This document shows, piece by piece, positions 49,504-58,207 of a stretch of 64,000 bases of DNA. Position 1 is the first letter of the stretch. Every line of letters begins with the position of its first letter. The notes under the pieces were generated by a model. It made no database searches. It was not told the DNA's origin and worked only from the letters and a program-made list of their open reading frames with translations. The DNA is from Claveliimonas bilis. GTDB lineage: Bacteria; Bacillota; Clostridia; Lachnospirales; Lachnospiraceae. The DNA is taken from NCBI RefSeq assembly GCF_030296775.1, contig NZ_AP027742.1:682001-746000 (forward strand), in the 5' to 3' direction. Both the position numbers and the translations under genes were made by a program.

Positions 49504-51093
49504 ATGGCATATCATACGTCAATATATTTATTCCTCTTTCTTCCAGCGGTACTTCTTGCTTATCAACTGACGCCGGAAAAGGTACGGTGGGTAACTTTGG
49601 TACTTTCCGGTTATATATTTTTCTGGAGCATCAGTGGAAAATTGGTTCTCTATCTAATAGGAACAACATTAGTTACCCACTATATAGGCGTATGGATATC
49701 TTCAGTAAAACTTGAATGTAAAATAGCTGTATCAGAAGCGCCGGGAGAAGAGCGTAATCAGATAAAGAAACAGTATAAAAGGCGGGAGAAAATGATACTG
49801 GCAGGAGGTATTATCCTGCTGTTATCGGCGTTGCTTTATCTCAAATATTATAATTTCTTTGCACAAAATGTGAATCGTGTGCTTGAGACAGCAGGAAGTG
49901 AGTTCGCACTGCAGGCAAAAGTGCTCATTCTTCCAATAGGGATTTCCTTTTATACATTACAGGCCATTGGATATATGGTAGATGTTTATTGGGGGAAAAT
50001 CAATGGCTTGGAGCAGCCTCCGGGGAAAATTGCTTTGTTTCTGGGGTTCTTTCCGCAGATTATGGAAGGTCCGATCAGTATGTATTCCCAGACGGCAGAT
50101 AGGCTATGGGAAGGAAATCCTCTTAAAGGAGAGAACCTGTCCAAAGGAAGTGTCAGGATTTTGTGGGGACTGTTTAAGAAGATGATCATTGCTGACCGGC
50201 TCTTTATATTGGTACAGGCGGTTTTTGAGCATTATGAAAACTATCATGGCGTTATGATTGCAGTTGCGGCAGTAGCTTATACAGTGCAGCTCTATATGGA
50301 ATTTTCGGGCTGTATGGATATCATCATTGGGAGCGGCAGGATGTTTGGAGTGGTTCTTCCGGAAAATTTTTGTCAGCCTTTTGCTTCCAGAAATGCGGCG
50401 GAGTTTTGGCGGAGATGGCACATTACACTGGGAGTGTGGTTCAAAACTTACATTTTTTATCCAGTGTCCGTATCGGTGCTTGTAAAGAAATGGAATAAAT
50501 TTGGAAAAGCCCATTTAGGTAAATACATAACAAAACTGGGTGTTTCAGCCTTTTGTCTGTTTCCGGTTTGGCTGTGTAACGGCCTATGGCATGGTGCTAA
50601 ATGGAGTTACATTTTTTATGGAATGTACTATTTTACTATTCTTCTTGCAGGAATTGCATTGGAACCGGTACGAATGAAAACAGTGAGGCTATTGCATCTT
50701 AATGAACAGGCTTTTTATTATCGAACGATGCAGATCATGAAAACATGGGTCATCATTTTTACCGGGGAATTATTTTTCAGGGCAAATGGTCTGCGTGCAG
50801 GAGTTCGGATGTTTCGAAGCATGTTCCAGAATTTTGAGGTACAGAGATTATGGGATGGGACATTGTTGAATTTAGGGCTGGATAAGGCAGATTATATGGC
50901 CATCCTGATAGGTTGCATAGTTGTAGCTGTAGTTGGAATCATAAAAGAAAAGAATTTGCTGGAGGAAGGAATGGGGAAATTACATCTTCCAGTCAGATGG
51001 GCGATTTATTACGCGCTTATTTTGGCTATTATAATTTTTGGAGCTTATGGAATTGGATATCAGCAGGTGGATATGATTTATGCAGGATTTTAA
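49504..51093 (+). CDS. MBOAT family acyltransferase (DltB/AlgI-like)
   Basis: The 529-residue polytopic protein has the MBOAT landmarks EFWRRWHITLGVWFKTYIF, the FFPQIMEGPI segment and the catalytic histidine in CNGLWHGAKWSY. DltB-type MBOATs pass a group from the carrier protein across the membrane to a surface polymer. Here the donor would be the DltC-like protein from the gene just upstream. Its 3' end overlaps the SGNH gene by 14 bases. Confidence 0.88.
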   Translation: MAYHTSIYLFLFLPAVLLAYQLTPEKVRWVTLVLSGYIFFWSISGKLVLYLIGTTLVTHYIGVWISSVKLECKIAVSEAPGEERNQIKKQYKRREKMILAGGIILLLSALLYLKYYNFFAQNVNRVLETAGSEFALQAKVLILPIGISFYTLQAIGYMVDVYWGKINGLEQPPGKIALFLGFFPQIMEGPISMYSQTADRLWEGNPLKGENLSKGSVRILWGLFKKMIIADRLFILVQAVFEHYENYHGVMIAVAAVAYTVQLYMEFSGCMDIIIGSGRMFGVVLPENFCQPFASRNAAEFWRRWHITLGVWFKTYIFYPVSVSVLVKKWNKFGKAHLGKYITKLGVSAFCLFPVWLCNGLWHGAKWSYIFYGMYYFTILLAGIALEPVRMKTVRLLHLNEQAFYYRTMQIMKTWVIIFTGELFFRANGLRAGVRMFRSMFQNFEVQRLWDGTLLNLGLDKADYMAILIGCIVVAVVGIIKEKNLLEEGMGKLHLPVRWAIYYALILAIIIFGAYGIGYQQVDMIYAGF

Positions 51094-52087
51094 AAGCATT
51101 GGAAAAAGAGTGGCAAAAACCATTGTGTTTTTTGCAATTTTAATTGGGATTTTAATGGGCGTATCAGAAAAAATAGAACAGGCATTTATTGAAAATGATA
51201 ATCTCGTACATAGCAGAAATAAAAGTATTTTTCGGATTTTGAGGGAACCAAGAGACAGTATTGATGTGATTGTAGTGGGGGACAGCCTAAGTTATTCAGC
51301 CATATCTCCACTGGAACTATGGAAGGATCAAGGGATTACAGCTTATGTATGTGGGCAGCCAGGGCAGAGGATACAGGAAACGTACCATGTTCTTGAAACT
51401 GCTTTTGCATCACAGTCCCCTAAACTGGTTATTCTGGAAACTAATACCATGTTTCGGGGAGCCATGGAAAATGGCCTGACGAACCTGAAAGAAAACCTGG
51501 AAGAGTGGGGGACTCATTATATTTCGGTTTTTAGAGGACATGATATCTGGAAATCTTTCGTAATAGATAAAGAGTATCCGGAAGAAAATTATAAAGGATT
51601 TGCTTTCCGATGTGCTGTACAGCCATATGAAAAAGGTGCATATATGTTTGAAACAGAACAGAAAGTGCAGATGCCGGATGCAGTAATAGAATATATGGAA
51701 AGTATTATAAAATTGTGCGAGAAAAACAGGACAAAATTGCTCCTTGTCAGTACACCATCACCATTGAACTACAATTATTCAAGACATAACAGTATTGCGG
51801 CTTATGCGAAAGAACATGATTTGGAATATCTGGATATGAATTTAAAACTTGAAGAAGTAGGAACAGATTGGGCAACCGACAGTTTAGATAAGGGGGATCA
51901 CTTGAATTTGTCAGGTGCAAAGAAAGTGTCACAATATCTTGGAGAATATTTAAGTACACGGTATGATCTTCCTGATCGGAGGAATGAAAAAAGATATGTG
52001 GGATGGCAGAAGGCAGAAAAAGATTATATAGAAAAATCAGAAGCGCATTTGAAAGAGATGAATATAAATGAGAAGAAAGCGAATTGA
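51080..52087 (+). CDS. Membrane-anchored SGNH-type protein (DltD-like role)
   Basis: The 335-residue protein has one N-terminal hydrophobic helix (TIVFFAILIGILMGV) and an extracellular SGNH-like domain: Ser in VVGDSLSYS, Asn in ETNTMF, and Asp/His in KGDHLNLSG. It is not close to classical DltD but occupies the dltD place in the operon. The expected role is the outer-face transfer or proofreading step of the polymer modification. Confidence 0.75.
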   Translation: MQDFKSIGKRVAKTIVFFAILIGILMGVSEKIEQAFIENDNLVHSRNKSIFRILREPRDSIDVIVVGDSLSYSAISPLELWKDQGITAYVCGQPGQRIQETYHVLETAFASQSPKLVILETNTMFRGAMENGLTNLKENLEEWGTHYISVFRGHDIWKSFVIDKEYPEENYKGFAFRCAVQPYEKGAYMFETEQKVQMPDAVIEYMESIIKLCEKNRTKLLLVSTPSPLNYNYSRHNSIAAYAKEHDLEYLDMNLKLEEVGTDWATDSLDKGDHLNLSGAKKVSQYLGEYLSTRYDLPDRRNEKRYVGWQKAEKDYIEKSEAHLKEMNINEKKAN

Positions 52088-52655
52088 AGAATGGGGAAAA
52101 GGCATGACAGGAATGCTTCTTCTCATATGTTTAGTGCTTTGTGCATTGCTGTTTAAAGCATATCTGGACGGAAAGTTCCATTCAGTAGAAACTCTACGTG
52201 AGTATGTAGCCGGGTTTGGCATAATGGCGCCGCTGGTACTGACAGCCATTCAGGCAGCACAGGTAGTACTGCCTGTACTTCCGGGATTTTTCGGATGCAT
52301 TGTGGGAGCAGTTATGTTTGGATGGATGGGAGGATTTTGGTGCAACTACATTGGAATCAGTTTAGGCTCTCTTGCTGCATTTTTATTGGCGCGGAGATAT
52401 GGACAAGGGCTGGTTACTCATTTGTTTCCAGGAGAACGCTATCAGAAGTGGGCAAACTGGGCGGCTAAAAGTAAATCCTATACCACCATTCTGTTGCTTG
52501 GTATGATATTACCCTTGTTTCCGGATGATTATTTTTGCTATTTTACTGGAGTTACAAATATGAGCACCAGAAAATTTACAACAATTATTATTTTGGGAAA
52601 ACCCTGGTGCATATTAGCTTATAGCCTTATATTTTCTGGCGTCATTACTATTTAA
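52068..52655 (+). CDS. TVP38/TMEM64 (VTT/DedA) family membrane protein
   Basis: The 195-residue protein has about five hydrophobic segments and the VTT signature region: LPVLPGFFGCIVGAVMFG, then LGSLAAFLLARRYG and a LPLFPDDYFCYFTGV re-entrant loop. VTT/DedA proteins are linked to lipid scrambling and undecaprenyl-phosphate recycling. Next to phospholipid synthesis genes, a lipid-distribution role is likely. It overlaps the SGNH gene by 20 bases. Confidence 0.82.
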   Translation: MRRKRIEEWGKGMTGMLLLICLVLCALLFKAYLDGKFHSVETLREYVAGFGIMAPLVLTAIQAAQVVLPVLPGFFGCIVGAVMFGWMGGFWCNYIGISLGSLAAFLLARRYGQGLVTHLFPGERYQKWANWAAKSKSYTTILLLGMILPLFPDDYFCYFTGVTNMSTRKFTTIIILGKPWCILAYSLIFSGVITI

Positions 52656-52698
52656 AAGAAAAGAGGTATTGAAAGCTGACGGGAAAGGATAAAAAGAG

Positions 52699-53337
52699 AT
52701 GGAAGAAAGAAAAAAGATATGCGGGTACTATGATTATACGGTTATCCTCACCTATATAGGCATATTTATAGGCTTTACAGGAATTGTGTTCATTATGGAA
52801 GGAAAATACAGAGAGGCATCCATCTGTCTGATGATTTCAGGAATGTGTGATATGTTTGATGGGACCGTTGCATCAACAAAGCAAAGAAATAGACGAGAAA
52901 AACGATTTGGGATCCAGATCGATTCCCTTAGTGATCTGATCTGTTTTGGGGTACTTCCTGCATTGTTCGTGTATAGCATCAGCGGCAAGAATTACATGGC
53001 TTTTTTTGTATCCGGTTTTTATGTATTATCTGCACTGATTCGGTTGGCATATTTTAATGTAATGGAAGAGGAAAGGCAGGAAATAGAAGGAGGAAAGCGG
53101 ACATGGTATCTGGGACTTCCAGTGACTGCCGCTGCAATTTTTATTCCAGCTTGTTATGTGATACAAAGTGAACTGGACTGCACGGCAGTGATGCAGATAG
53201 CGCTTATTATGATGGCTGTGGCATTTGTACTGCCTTTTAAAATAAAAAAGCCATATATGGCGGGGAAAATAGGGATTTTATTTACGGGAATCATAGAATT
53301 TGCTATTTTATTATTAGGATTGGGATTAGACGTATGA
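52699..53337 (+). CDS. pssA: CDP-diacylglycerol-serine O-phosphatidyltransferase
   Basis: The 212-residue multi-helix enzyme has the CDP-alcohol phosphotransferase motif DGTVAS...FGIQIDSLSD. The spacing before FG is slightly longer than usual and the common Arg after Ala is Ser. It should make phosphatidylserine from CDP-diacylglycerol and serine. The four-base overlap with the psd gene supports the pathway PS to PE. Confidence 0.83.
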   Translation: MEERKKICGYYDYTVILTYIGIFIGFTGIVFIMEGKYREASICLMISGMCDMFDGTVASTKQRNRREKRFGIQIDSLSDLICFGVLPALFVYSISGKNYMAFFVSGFYVLSALIRLAYFNVMEEERQEIEGGKRTWYLGLPVTAAAIFIPACYVIQSELDCTAVMQIALIMMAVAFVLPFKIKKPYMAGKIGILFTGIIEFAILLLGLGLDV

Positions 53338-54179
53338 ATAGAGATACCTTACTGATCCGATTTTTATACCACACAGTTCCGGGAAGAAGTATTTTAAAAA
53401 TAGTGGTACAGCCACGGGTGTCGAAGAAAGTAGGAGTATTTCTCAATTCCCGGATTTCCAGGTGGCTTATCCCTTTGTTTGTAAGGAGAAACCGGATTAA
53501 TTTACAGGAATATGAAAAAAAGAGATACGAGTCTTTCAATGATTTTTTTATACGTAAGCGATGCGTAGAGCAAATCGATATTACACCAGGACATTTGATT
53601 AGTCCATGTGATGGATTTTTAAGTATATATCCTGTTGACAAGGATAGTATTTATCGAATAAAGCATATAGAATATAATTTGATACAATTGCTTAAAGACA
53701 AGGAATTAGCAGAACATTTCAAAGGAGGCAAGTGCTTGATATTTCGGCTGACCCCTAAACATTATCATAGATACTGCTATATTTGTAATGGTTCAAGAAA
53801 AAGAGTTAGGAAGATAGAAGGGAAGCTCCATTGCGTGCGTCCAGTTGCTTATACATCCGTTCCAGTTTTTTTGGAAAATAGCCGGGAGCATACAGAAATA
53901 CAAGCAGACTATTTTGGACGTGTGGTACAAATGGAGATTGGAGCGCTTCTCGTTGGGAAAATTCATAACTATCCAGGAGAAACTAAAATAGTACAAGGAC
54001 AAGAAAAAGGTTATTTTGAGTTTGGGGGATCTACGATTGTGGTATTGTTAGAGAAAAACCGAATAGAAATTGAAAAAATAATACAGGATCAGTTCCGTCG
54101 AAAACAAGAAATAGAAGTTCATATGGGAGAAAAGATAGGAAGTTTTCTAGAAGAAGGGGGGAAGCCAGGAAATGAATAA
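53334..54179 (+). CDS. psd: Phosphatidylserine decarboxylase proenzyme
   Basis: The 281-residue proenzyme contains SFNDFFIRK, the Asp in SPCDGFLS, the His in TPKHYHRY and the self-cleavage motif FGGST near residue 233. Cleavage there creates the pyruvoyl cofactor. It converts phosphatidylserine into phosphatidylethanolamine at the membrane. Length fits the shorter Firmicute type. It overlaps the response regulator by eight bases, tying lipid synthesis to the two-component system. Confidence 0.88.
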   Translation: MNRDTLLIRFLYHTVPGRSILKIVVQPRVSKKVGVFLNSRISRWLIPLFVRRNRINLQEYEKKRYESFNDFFIRKRCVEQIDITPGHLISPCDGFLSIYPVDKDSIYRIKHIEYNLIQLLKDKELAEHFKGGKCLIFRLTPKHYHRYCYICNGSRKRVRKIEGKLHCVRPVAYTSVPVFLENSREHTEIQADYFGRVVQMEIGALLVGKIHNYPGETKIVQGQEKGYFEFGGSTIVVLLEKNRIEIEKIIQDQFRRKQEIEVHMGEKIGSFLEEGGKPGNE

Positions 54180-54888
54180 AGAGCGAGTATTGATAGTGGA
54201 AGATGATGCGGATATTCGAGAAGGGATTCGTATTTTATTAGAGAGTGAAAATTATAAAGTCATAGAGGCAGAAAATGGAAGAAAAGGACTGGAACTCCTG
54301 GATGAGAATATAGATCTGGTGATATTAGATATTATGATGCCAGGTATGTCCGGATTAAGGACTTGTGAAGAAATTCGTAAGATTTCCAATGTTCCTGTAT
54401 TGTTTCTTACAGCAAAAGCACAGGAATCAGACAAATTGATTGGTTTAATAGCAGGTGGAGATGACTATTTGCCAAAACCATTTTCCTATGCCGAGCTTCT
54501 AGGAAGGGTAAAGGCACTGATGAGACGTTACAACATTTATATGGGAAGGAATGGGGGAAAGACAGAAAAAGAGGAGCCTTATCTGGAAATCCAAGGTATT
54601 CGGATACATGAATCATTTAATGAGGTGTATGTGAATGGTGTGGAAAAAGAGATGTCAGATATTGAATATAATATGCTTCTTCTTATGATGCGTCATCCAA
54701 AAAAAATATTTTCTGCACAGAATATTTATGAAAATGTGTGGAATGAGCCATATTTTTATTCCTGTAACAGTACTGTTATGGTACATATTCGAAAACTTAG
54801 GGTAAAGGTAGAAGAGGATCCAAAGTTTCCAAAGTACATTAAAACCGTATGGGGAAAGGGGTATAAGTTTGACGTGGGAAACGAATAG
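54172..54888 (+). CDS. OmpR-family response regulator
   Basis: The 238-residue protein has an N-terminal receiver (EDDADI; phospho-acceptor Asp in LVILDIMMPG; Thr/Lys in LFLTAKA and PKPFSY) and a C-terminal winged helix (VWNEPYFYSCNSTVMVHIRK; GKGYKF). It is the last-but-one gene of the Dlt-like operon and pairs with the kinase that follows. A likely target is the tandem TTTAGAATT site at 45978. Confidence 0.92.
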   Translation: MNKERVLIVEDDADIREGIRILLESENYKVIEAENGRKGLELLDENIDLVILDIMMPGMSGLRTCEEIRKISNVPVLFLTAKAQESDKLIGLIAGGDDYLPKPFSYAELLGRVKALMRRYNIYMGRNGGKTEKEEPYLEIQGIRIHESFNEVYVNGVEKEMSDIEYNMLLLMMRHPKKIFSAQNIYENVWNEPYFYSCNSTVMVHIRKLRVKVEEDPKFPKYIKTVWGKGYKFDVGNE

Positions 54889-56185
54889 GAGAAATTCAAT
54901 TTATACACAGCTTTTACGTTTATTGCTTATTGCAACATTTGGGGCAGTAGTTATATTTTTTGTTTTTGATTTTACCGGAGAGTATGTGATTGAACGTTAT
55001 TTACAAGAGACAGATTATATTGAAAAGAAAAATCAAGAATATGTAGACGATCTTCAGGAATATGTAAATCAAGAGCAGATTGCTACCAGAGACACACACA
55101 AATTAAATGAATGGGTAAAAAAACAGCAGTTATTGTTTATTCAGGTATATAAAGACGATATACAGGTATATAACTCTGAATATCCGGGCGAGGAAATATG
55201 GGAAGAAGAGATTACAGTAGAAGGCTATGCATGGGAAAGCTACTATCAGGTTAATTTTGCAGATGGAACAGCAGAAGTTACGATTACGGGAGCTTACACC
55301 TATCAGCTTTATAATTATGTTATAATAGGAGAGCTGGGTATCTCATTTATATTTTTTCTTGTATTTGTTCTTCTGGGAATTCGAAAAAAAATAGATTATA
55401 TACGAAAACTTAGTGAAGAGATTGAGCTTTTAGAGGGAGGAAGTCTGGAATATAAGATTACGATAAAGGGAAAAGATGAGCTGACCGCATTAGCGGAGGG
55501 ATTGGACAGTATGAGGATTTCTTTTCGAAATCTTATTCGGCAAGAAGCCGAAATGACACAAGAAAATCAGAGAATCGTAACGGAAATGTCTCATGATTTA
55601 AGAACTCCTGTAACATCCATAATGTTGTATACAGAAATTTTAAAACAAGGGAAATACAAAAGTAAAGAGCAGCTTTTTGCATATCTAAATAAGATAGAAC
55701 AAAAAGCCAAACGAATGAAGCAGTTGACAGATCACCTTTTTGAGTATTCCATAATTGCCGGGGAGAGAGAAATTGAACTGGAGGAGTTGGAGCAGTATGA
55801 AGTTTTATTTTATGATCTGTTTTCTGATACTTGTAGTTATTTGGAACAGCAAGGGTTTCGGGTCATATTTCAGGTTAAATGGATAGATGGTCTGCTGCGG
55901 ATTTCAACAGATTATATTATGCGAATTTTGGATAATGTGACATCGAATATTGAAAAATATGCGGATCGTTCTGAACCAGTGAAAATTTGTTCAGTGGAAG
56001 AAGGAAGTATGGCTGGATTTTTCTTTGAAAACAAGATTCGGAATTTGGAAGAAAAACCAGAGAGCACTGGCATTGGAATACAGAATATAAAAAACATGAT
56101 GCAAAAAATGGGGGGTAAATGTATTGTAGAAGAAAAGGAAGGATACTTTCGATTAATTTTATTGTTCCCTTGTGTAGAAAAGTAA
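54869..56185 (+). CDS. Sensor histidine kinase
   Basis: TTG start behind GGGGAAAGGGG, overlapping the response-regulator gene by 20 bases. The protein has two transmembrane helices (about 15-37 and 150-172) enclosing a ~110-residue outside domain rich in Glu, Asp and Tyr. A HAMP-like linker, the phospho-acceptor His in EMSHDLRTPVTS and a HATPase domain (LDNVTSNIEKYA; STGIGIQNIKNMM) follow. An acidic outer domain suits sensing of cationic peptides or metal ions; this is inference. Confidence 0.88.
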   Translation: MTWETNRRNSIYTQLLRLLLIATFGAVVIFFVFDFTGEYVIERYLQETDYIEKKNQEYVDDLQEYVNQEQIATRDTHKLNEWVKKQQLLFIQVYKDDIQVYNSEYPGEEIWEEEITVEGYAWESYYQVNFADGTAEVTITGAYTYQLYNYVIIGELGISFIFFLVFVLLGIRKKIDYIRKLSEEIELLEGGSLEYKITIKGKDELTALAEGLDSMRISFRNLIRQEAEMTQENQRIVTEMSHDLRTPVTSIMLYTEILKQGKYKSKEQLFAYLNKIEQKAKRMKQLTDHLFEYSIIAGEREIELEELEQYEVLFYDLFSDTCSYLEQQGFRVIFQVKWIDGLLRISTDYIMRILDNVTSNIEKYADRSEPVKICSVEEGSMAGFFFENKIRNLEEKPESTGIGIQNIKNMMQKMGGKCIVEEKEGYFRLILLFPCVEK

Positions 56186-56202
56186 ATCGGAATATTTTTT
56201 GC

Positions 56203-56279
56203 TTGACAATTTTTTTCAAAATAATATATGATAGATATTGAAAATAATTTGAATTCTAATAATTTGAATTCAAATTATT
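56203..56279 (+). promoter_or_regulatory. Promoter and palindromic operator of the MarR gene
   Basis: TTGACA (56203-56208), 18 bases, TATGAT (56227-56232). Just downstream is the perfect 22 bp palindrome at 56258-56279 (arms AATAATTTGAA/TTCAAATTATT), preceded by the half copy AATAATTTGAATTC (56243-56256). Position and symmetry fit autorepression by the MarR protein. Confidence 0.7.
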
Positions 56280-56318
56280 TTTTACGTTTTTTAAATAGTA
56301 GAAAGGAGAGAATCGTAT

Positions 56319-56747
56319 ATGGATTTTTCATTCCATTATCTTGTTATGGCACAACATTCTATGTTCCAAAAAGAACTTTTAATAAAACTAAAAGGATTGG
56401 GACTGACCATCGGGCAGCCTAAAATTCTGGACTATCTGCAGACTCATGATGGGGCAGGGCAGAAAGATATTGCATGTGGATGCCATATTGAACCTGGGAC
56501 ACTGACTACTTTGTTAAACCGTATGGAAGAAAATGGTTTGGTGGAACGGCGCATGATGAATGGAAACCGGAGGAGTTATTATGTTTTTATGACTGATAAA
56601 GGGAAAAAGCAGGCCCACGCTGTTGCGGAAGCTTTTATGGAACTGGAGGAACAGGCTTTCTGTGGACTTTCAGATGAAGAACGTACAATCCTTATGGAAC
56701 TTTTCATAAAAATTTATCATAATACAATGGTTGGAAAGGAAGCATAA
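56319..56747 (+). CDS. MarR-family transcription regulator
   Basis: The 142-residue protein has a winged helix (GQKDIACGCHIEPGTLTTLL; NRMEENGLVERRMM) and the wing NGNRRSYYVFMTDKG. AGAAAGGAGAG precedes the ATG. It lies two bases before the YczE-like gene and probably controls that operon through the upstream palindrome. Confidence 0.88.
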   Translation: MDFSFHYLVMAQHSMFQKELLIKLKGLGLTIGQPKILDYLQTHDGAGQKDIACGCHIEPGTLTTLLNRMEENGLVERRMMNGNRRSYYVFMTDKGKKQAHAVAEAFMELEEQAFCGLSDEERTILMELFIKIYHNTMVGKEA

Positions 56748-56749
56748 TC

Positions 56750-57604
56750 ATGGAAAAACTCAAGCGTTATACTGTATTTTTGATCGGACTGTTTATTAAT
56801 TCATTGGGTGTCAGCCTGATTACGAAAGCGAATCTGGGTACATCCCCCATTTCGTCAATCCCATATGTGCTTAGCTTAAATTTCCCGTTTACTTTGGGAC
56901 AGTTTACAATTGCTTTTAGTTTATTACTGATCTTGCTGCAGTTTTTAATATTGCGCTGCAATTTTAAGGCAGAGCACCTGCTCCAAATTCCGATTTCCAT
57001 TTTGTTTGGATATTTTATTGACTTGACAATGGTGATGCTCTTCTTTGTGGAACCAAGTAACTATATCTCCTGTATTCTGTATCTTCTTATTGGCTGTCTG
57101 ATTTTAGGATTTGGTGTATATACAGAAGTGCTGGCTAATGTAGCTATGCTTCCAGGAGAATCCTTTGTTCGGGCTGTCTCTTCCACATGGAAAACAGAAT
57201 TTGGGACTACGAAAGTTGCATTTGATGTATCCCTTACCGTTATAGCGGCAGGACTTTCTTTTTTATTTGCCCATCGTCTAGACGGAGTCAGAGAAGGTAC
57301 GATCATAGCTGCTCTTCTTGTAGGTTTTATTGCCCGTTTGTTTGGGAGAAAGTTATCGTTCCTTGAAGAGATGTTATTTGGAAAATCTCAAAAACAAGTC
57401 GAAAGTAGTGATGGGGAAAAGGCGATGCAGCAGAGCTTCCGGTTATTGTTATTGGCCGCCAATTTGGAAGTGGGGGACATGATATCGGAAAAGCACTTGC
57501 AGAGAAATTGGGATATCACTTTTATGACAATGAAATTATCCAGATGGCAGCCGGTTCTACCGGATATGATCCGGAATTTATTCGGAATAAAGAGGAAAAT
57601 ATGA
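56750..57604 (+). CDS. YczE/YitT-like membrane protein (ends out of frame into a kinase-like region)
   Basis: The first ~215 residues form a five- to six-helix membrane protein of the YczE/YyaS type (INSLGVSLITKANLGTSPIS; LGFGVYTEVLANVAMLPGE). After FLEEMLFGKSQ the frame continues for about 65 residues with no sense. In the same DNA the -1 phase encodes the start of a cytidylate-kinase-like domain. The natural product may be a fusion of both parts, and this copy appears frameshifted around 57405-57440. Confidence 0.75.
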   Translation: MEKLKRYTVFLIGLFINSLGVSLITKANLGTSPISSIPYVLSLNFPFTLGQFTIAFSLLLILLQFLILRCNFKAEHLLQIPISILFGYFIDLTMVMLFFVEPSNYISCILYLLIGCLILGFGVYTEVLANVAMLPGESFVRAVSSTWKTEFGTTKVAFDVSLTVIAAGLSFLFAHRLDGVREGTIIAALLVGFIARLFGRKLSFLEEMLFGKSQKQVESSDGEKAMQQSFRLLLLAANLEVGDMISEKHLQRNWDITFMTMKLSRWQPVLPDMIRNLFGIKRKI

Positions 57605-58038
57605 GCAATAGCTTTTTGTATGATCTGATGAATCAGATGTACATTTATTCGGATACGAAAGAATCCCCGCGAGATGAAATTTTTGAATCTGAGGGAAAGG
57701 TAATCCGTGATCTTGCAGCAAAAGGGCGTTGTGTTATTATTGGCCGCTGTGCAGACTATGTACTTCGTAACCGCCCCAATACATTGAAAGTTTTTTTGCA
57801 TGCCCCTGAAGAAGTGCGTAAAAAGCGCATCATGAAATTAGAGAACCTTACAGAAGAGGAGGCACTTCGAAAGATACATAAAATGGACAGGCGCCGTTCT
57901 GATAATTATGCTTATTATACACATCGCATATGGGGGCACGCACAAAATTATGATCTTACCCTGGATTCTTCAATTGGGGAAGCATACGCTATTACAGTTA
58001 TAACAGAGATGATGAATATAAAGCATATGAATTCGTAA
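57508..58038 (+). CDS. Cytidylate kinase-like domain, start lost in a frameshift
   Basis: The ATG-initiated frame (MGYHFYDNEIIQMAAGS) lacks the nucleotide-binding loop. The same phase is open upstream to 57412 and there reads VIVIGRQFGSGGHDIG (from 57442), the P-loop of cytidylate-kinase-like proteins. No usable start codon occurs between the stop at 57409 and this P-loop. The domain was therefore probably translated as the C-terminal part of the upstream YczE-like protein. C-terminal landmarks GRCVIIGRCADYVLR and DRRRSDNYAYYT are intact. As it stands, the short form would be inactive. Confidence 0.65.
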   Translation: MGYHFYDNEIIQMAAGSTGYDPEFIRNKEENMSNSFLYDLMNQMYIYSDTKESPRDEIFESEGKVIRDLAAKGRCVIIGRCADYVLRNRPNTLKVFLHAPEEVRKKRIMKLENLTEEEALRKIHKMDRRRSDNYAYYTHRIWGHAQNYDLTLDSSIGEAYAITVITEMMNIKHMNS

Positions 58039-58207
58039 ATGTAGAAGGCACATAAAAAAGCTAAAAAATTTTTGGGAAAATGAAAGGATTAGTTTTTTAG
58101 GATCGTATTATTAGTGAACGCGTAATTGTATACCGATGCTAGGCGGAGGTTTGTATGAAATCAAAAATTTGGTTGGATGTTTTACAAAGACCAGTTAGGA
58201 GAGAAAT

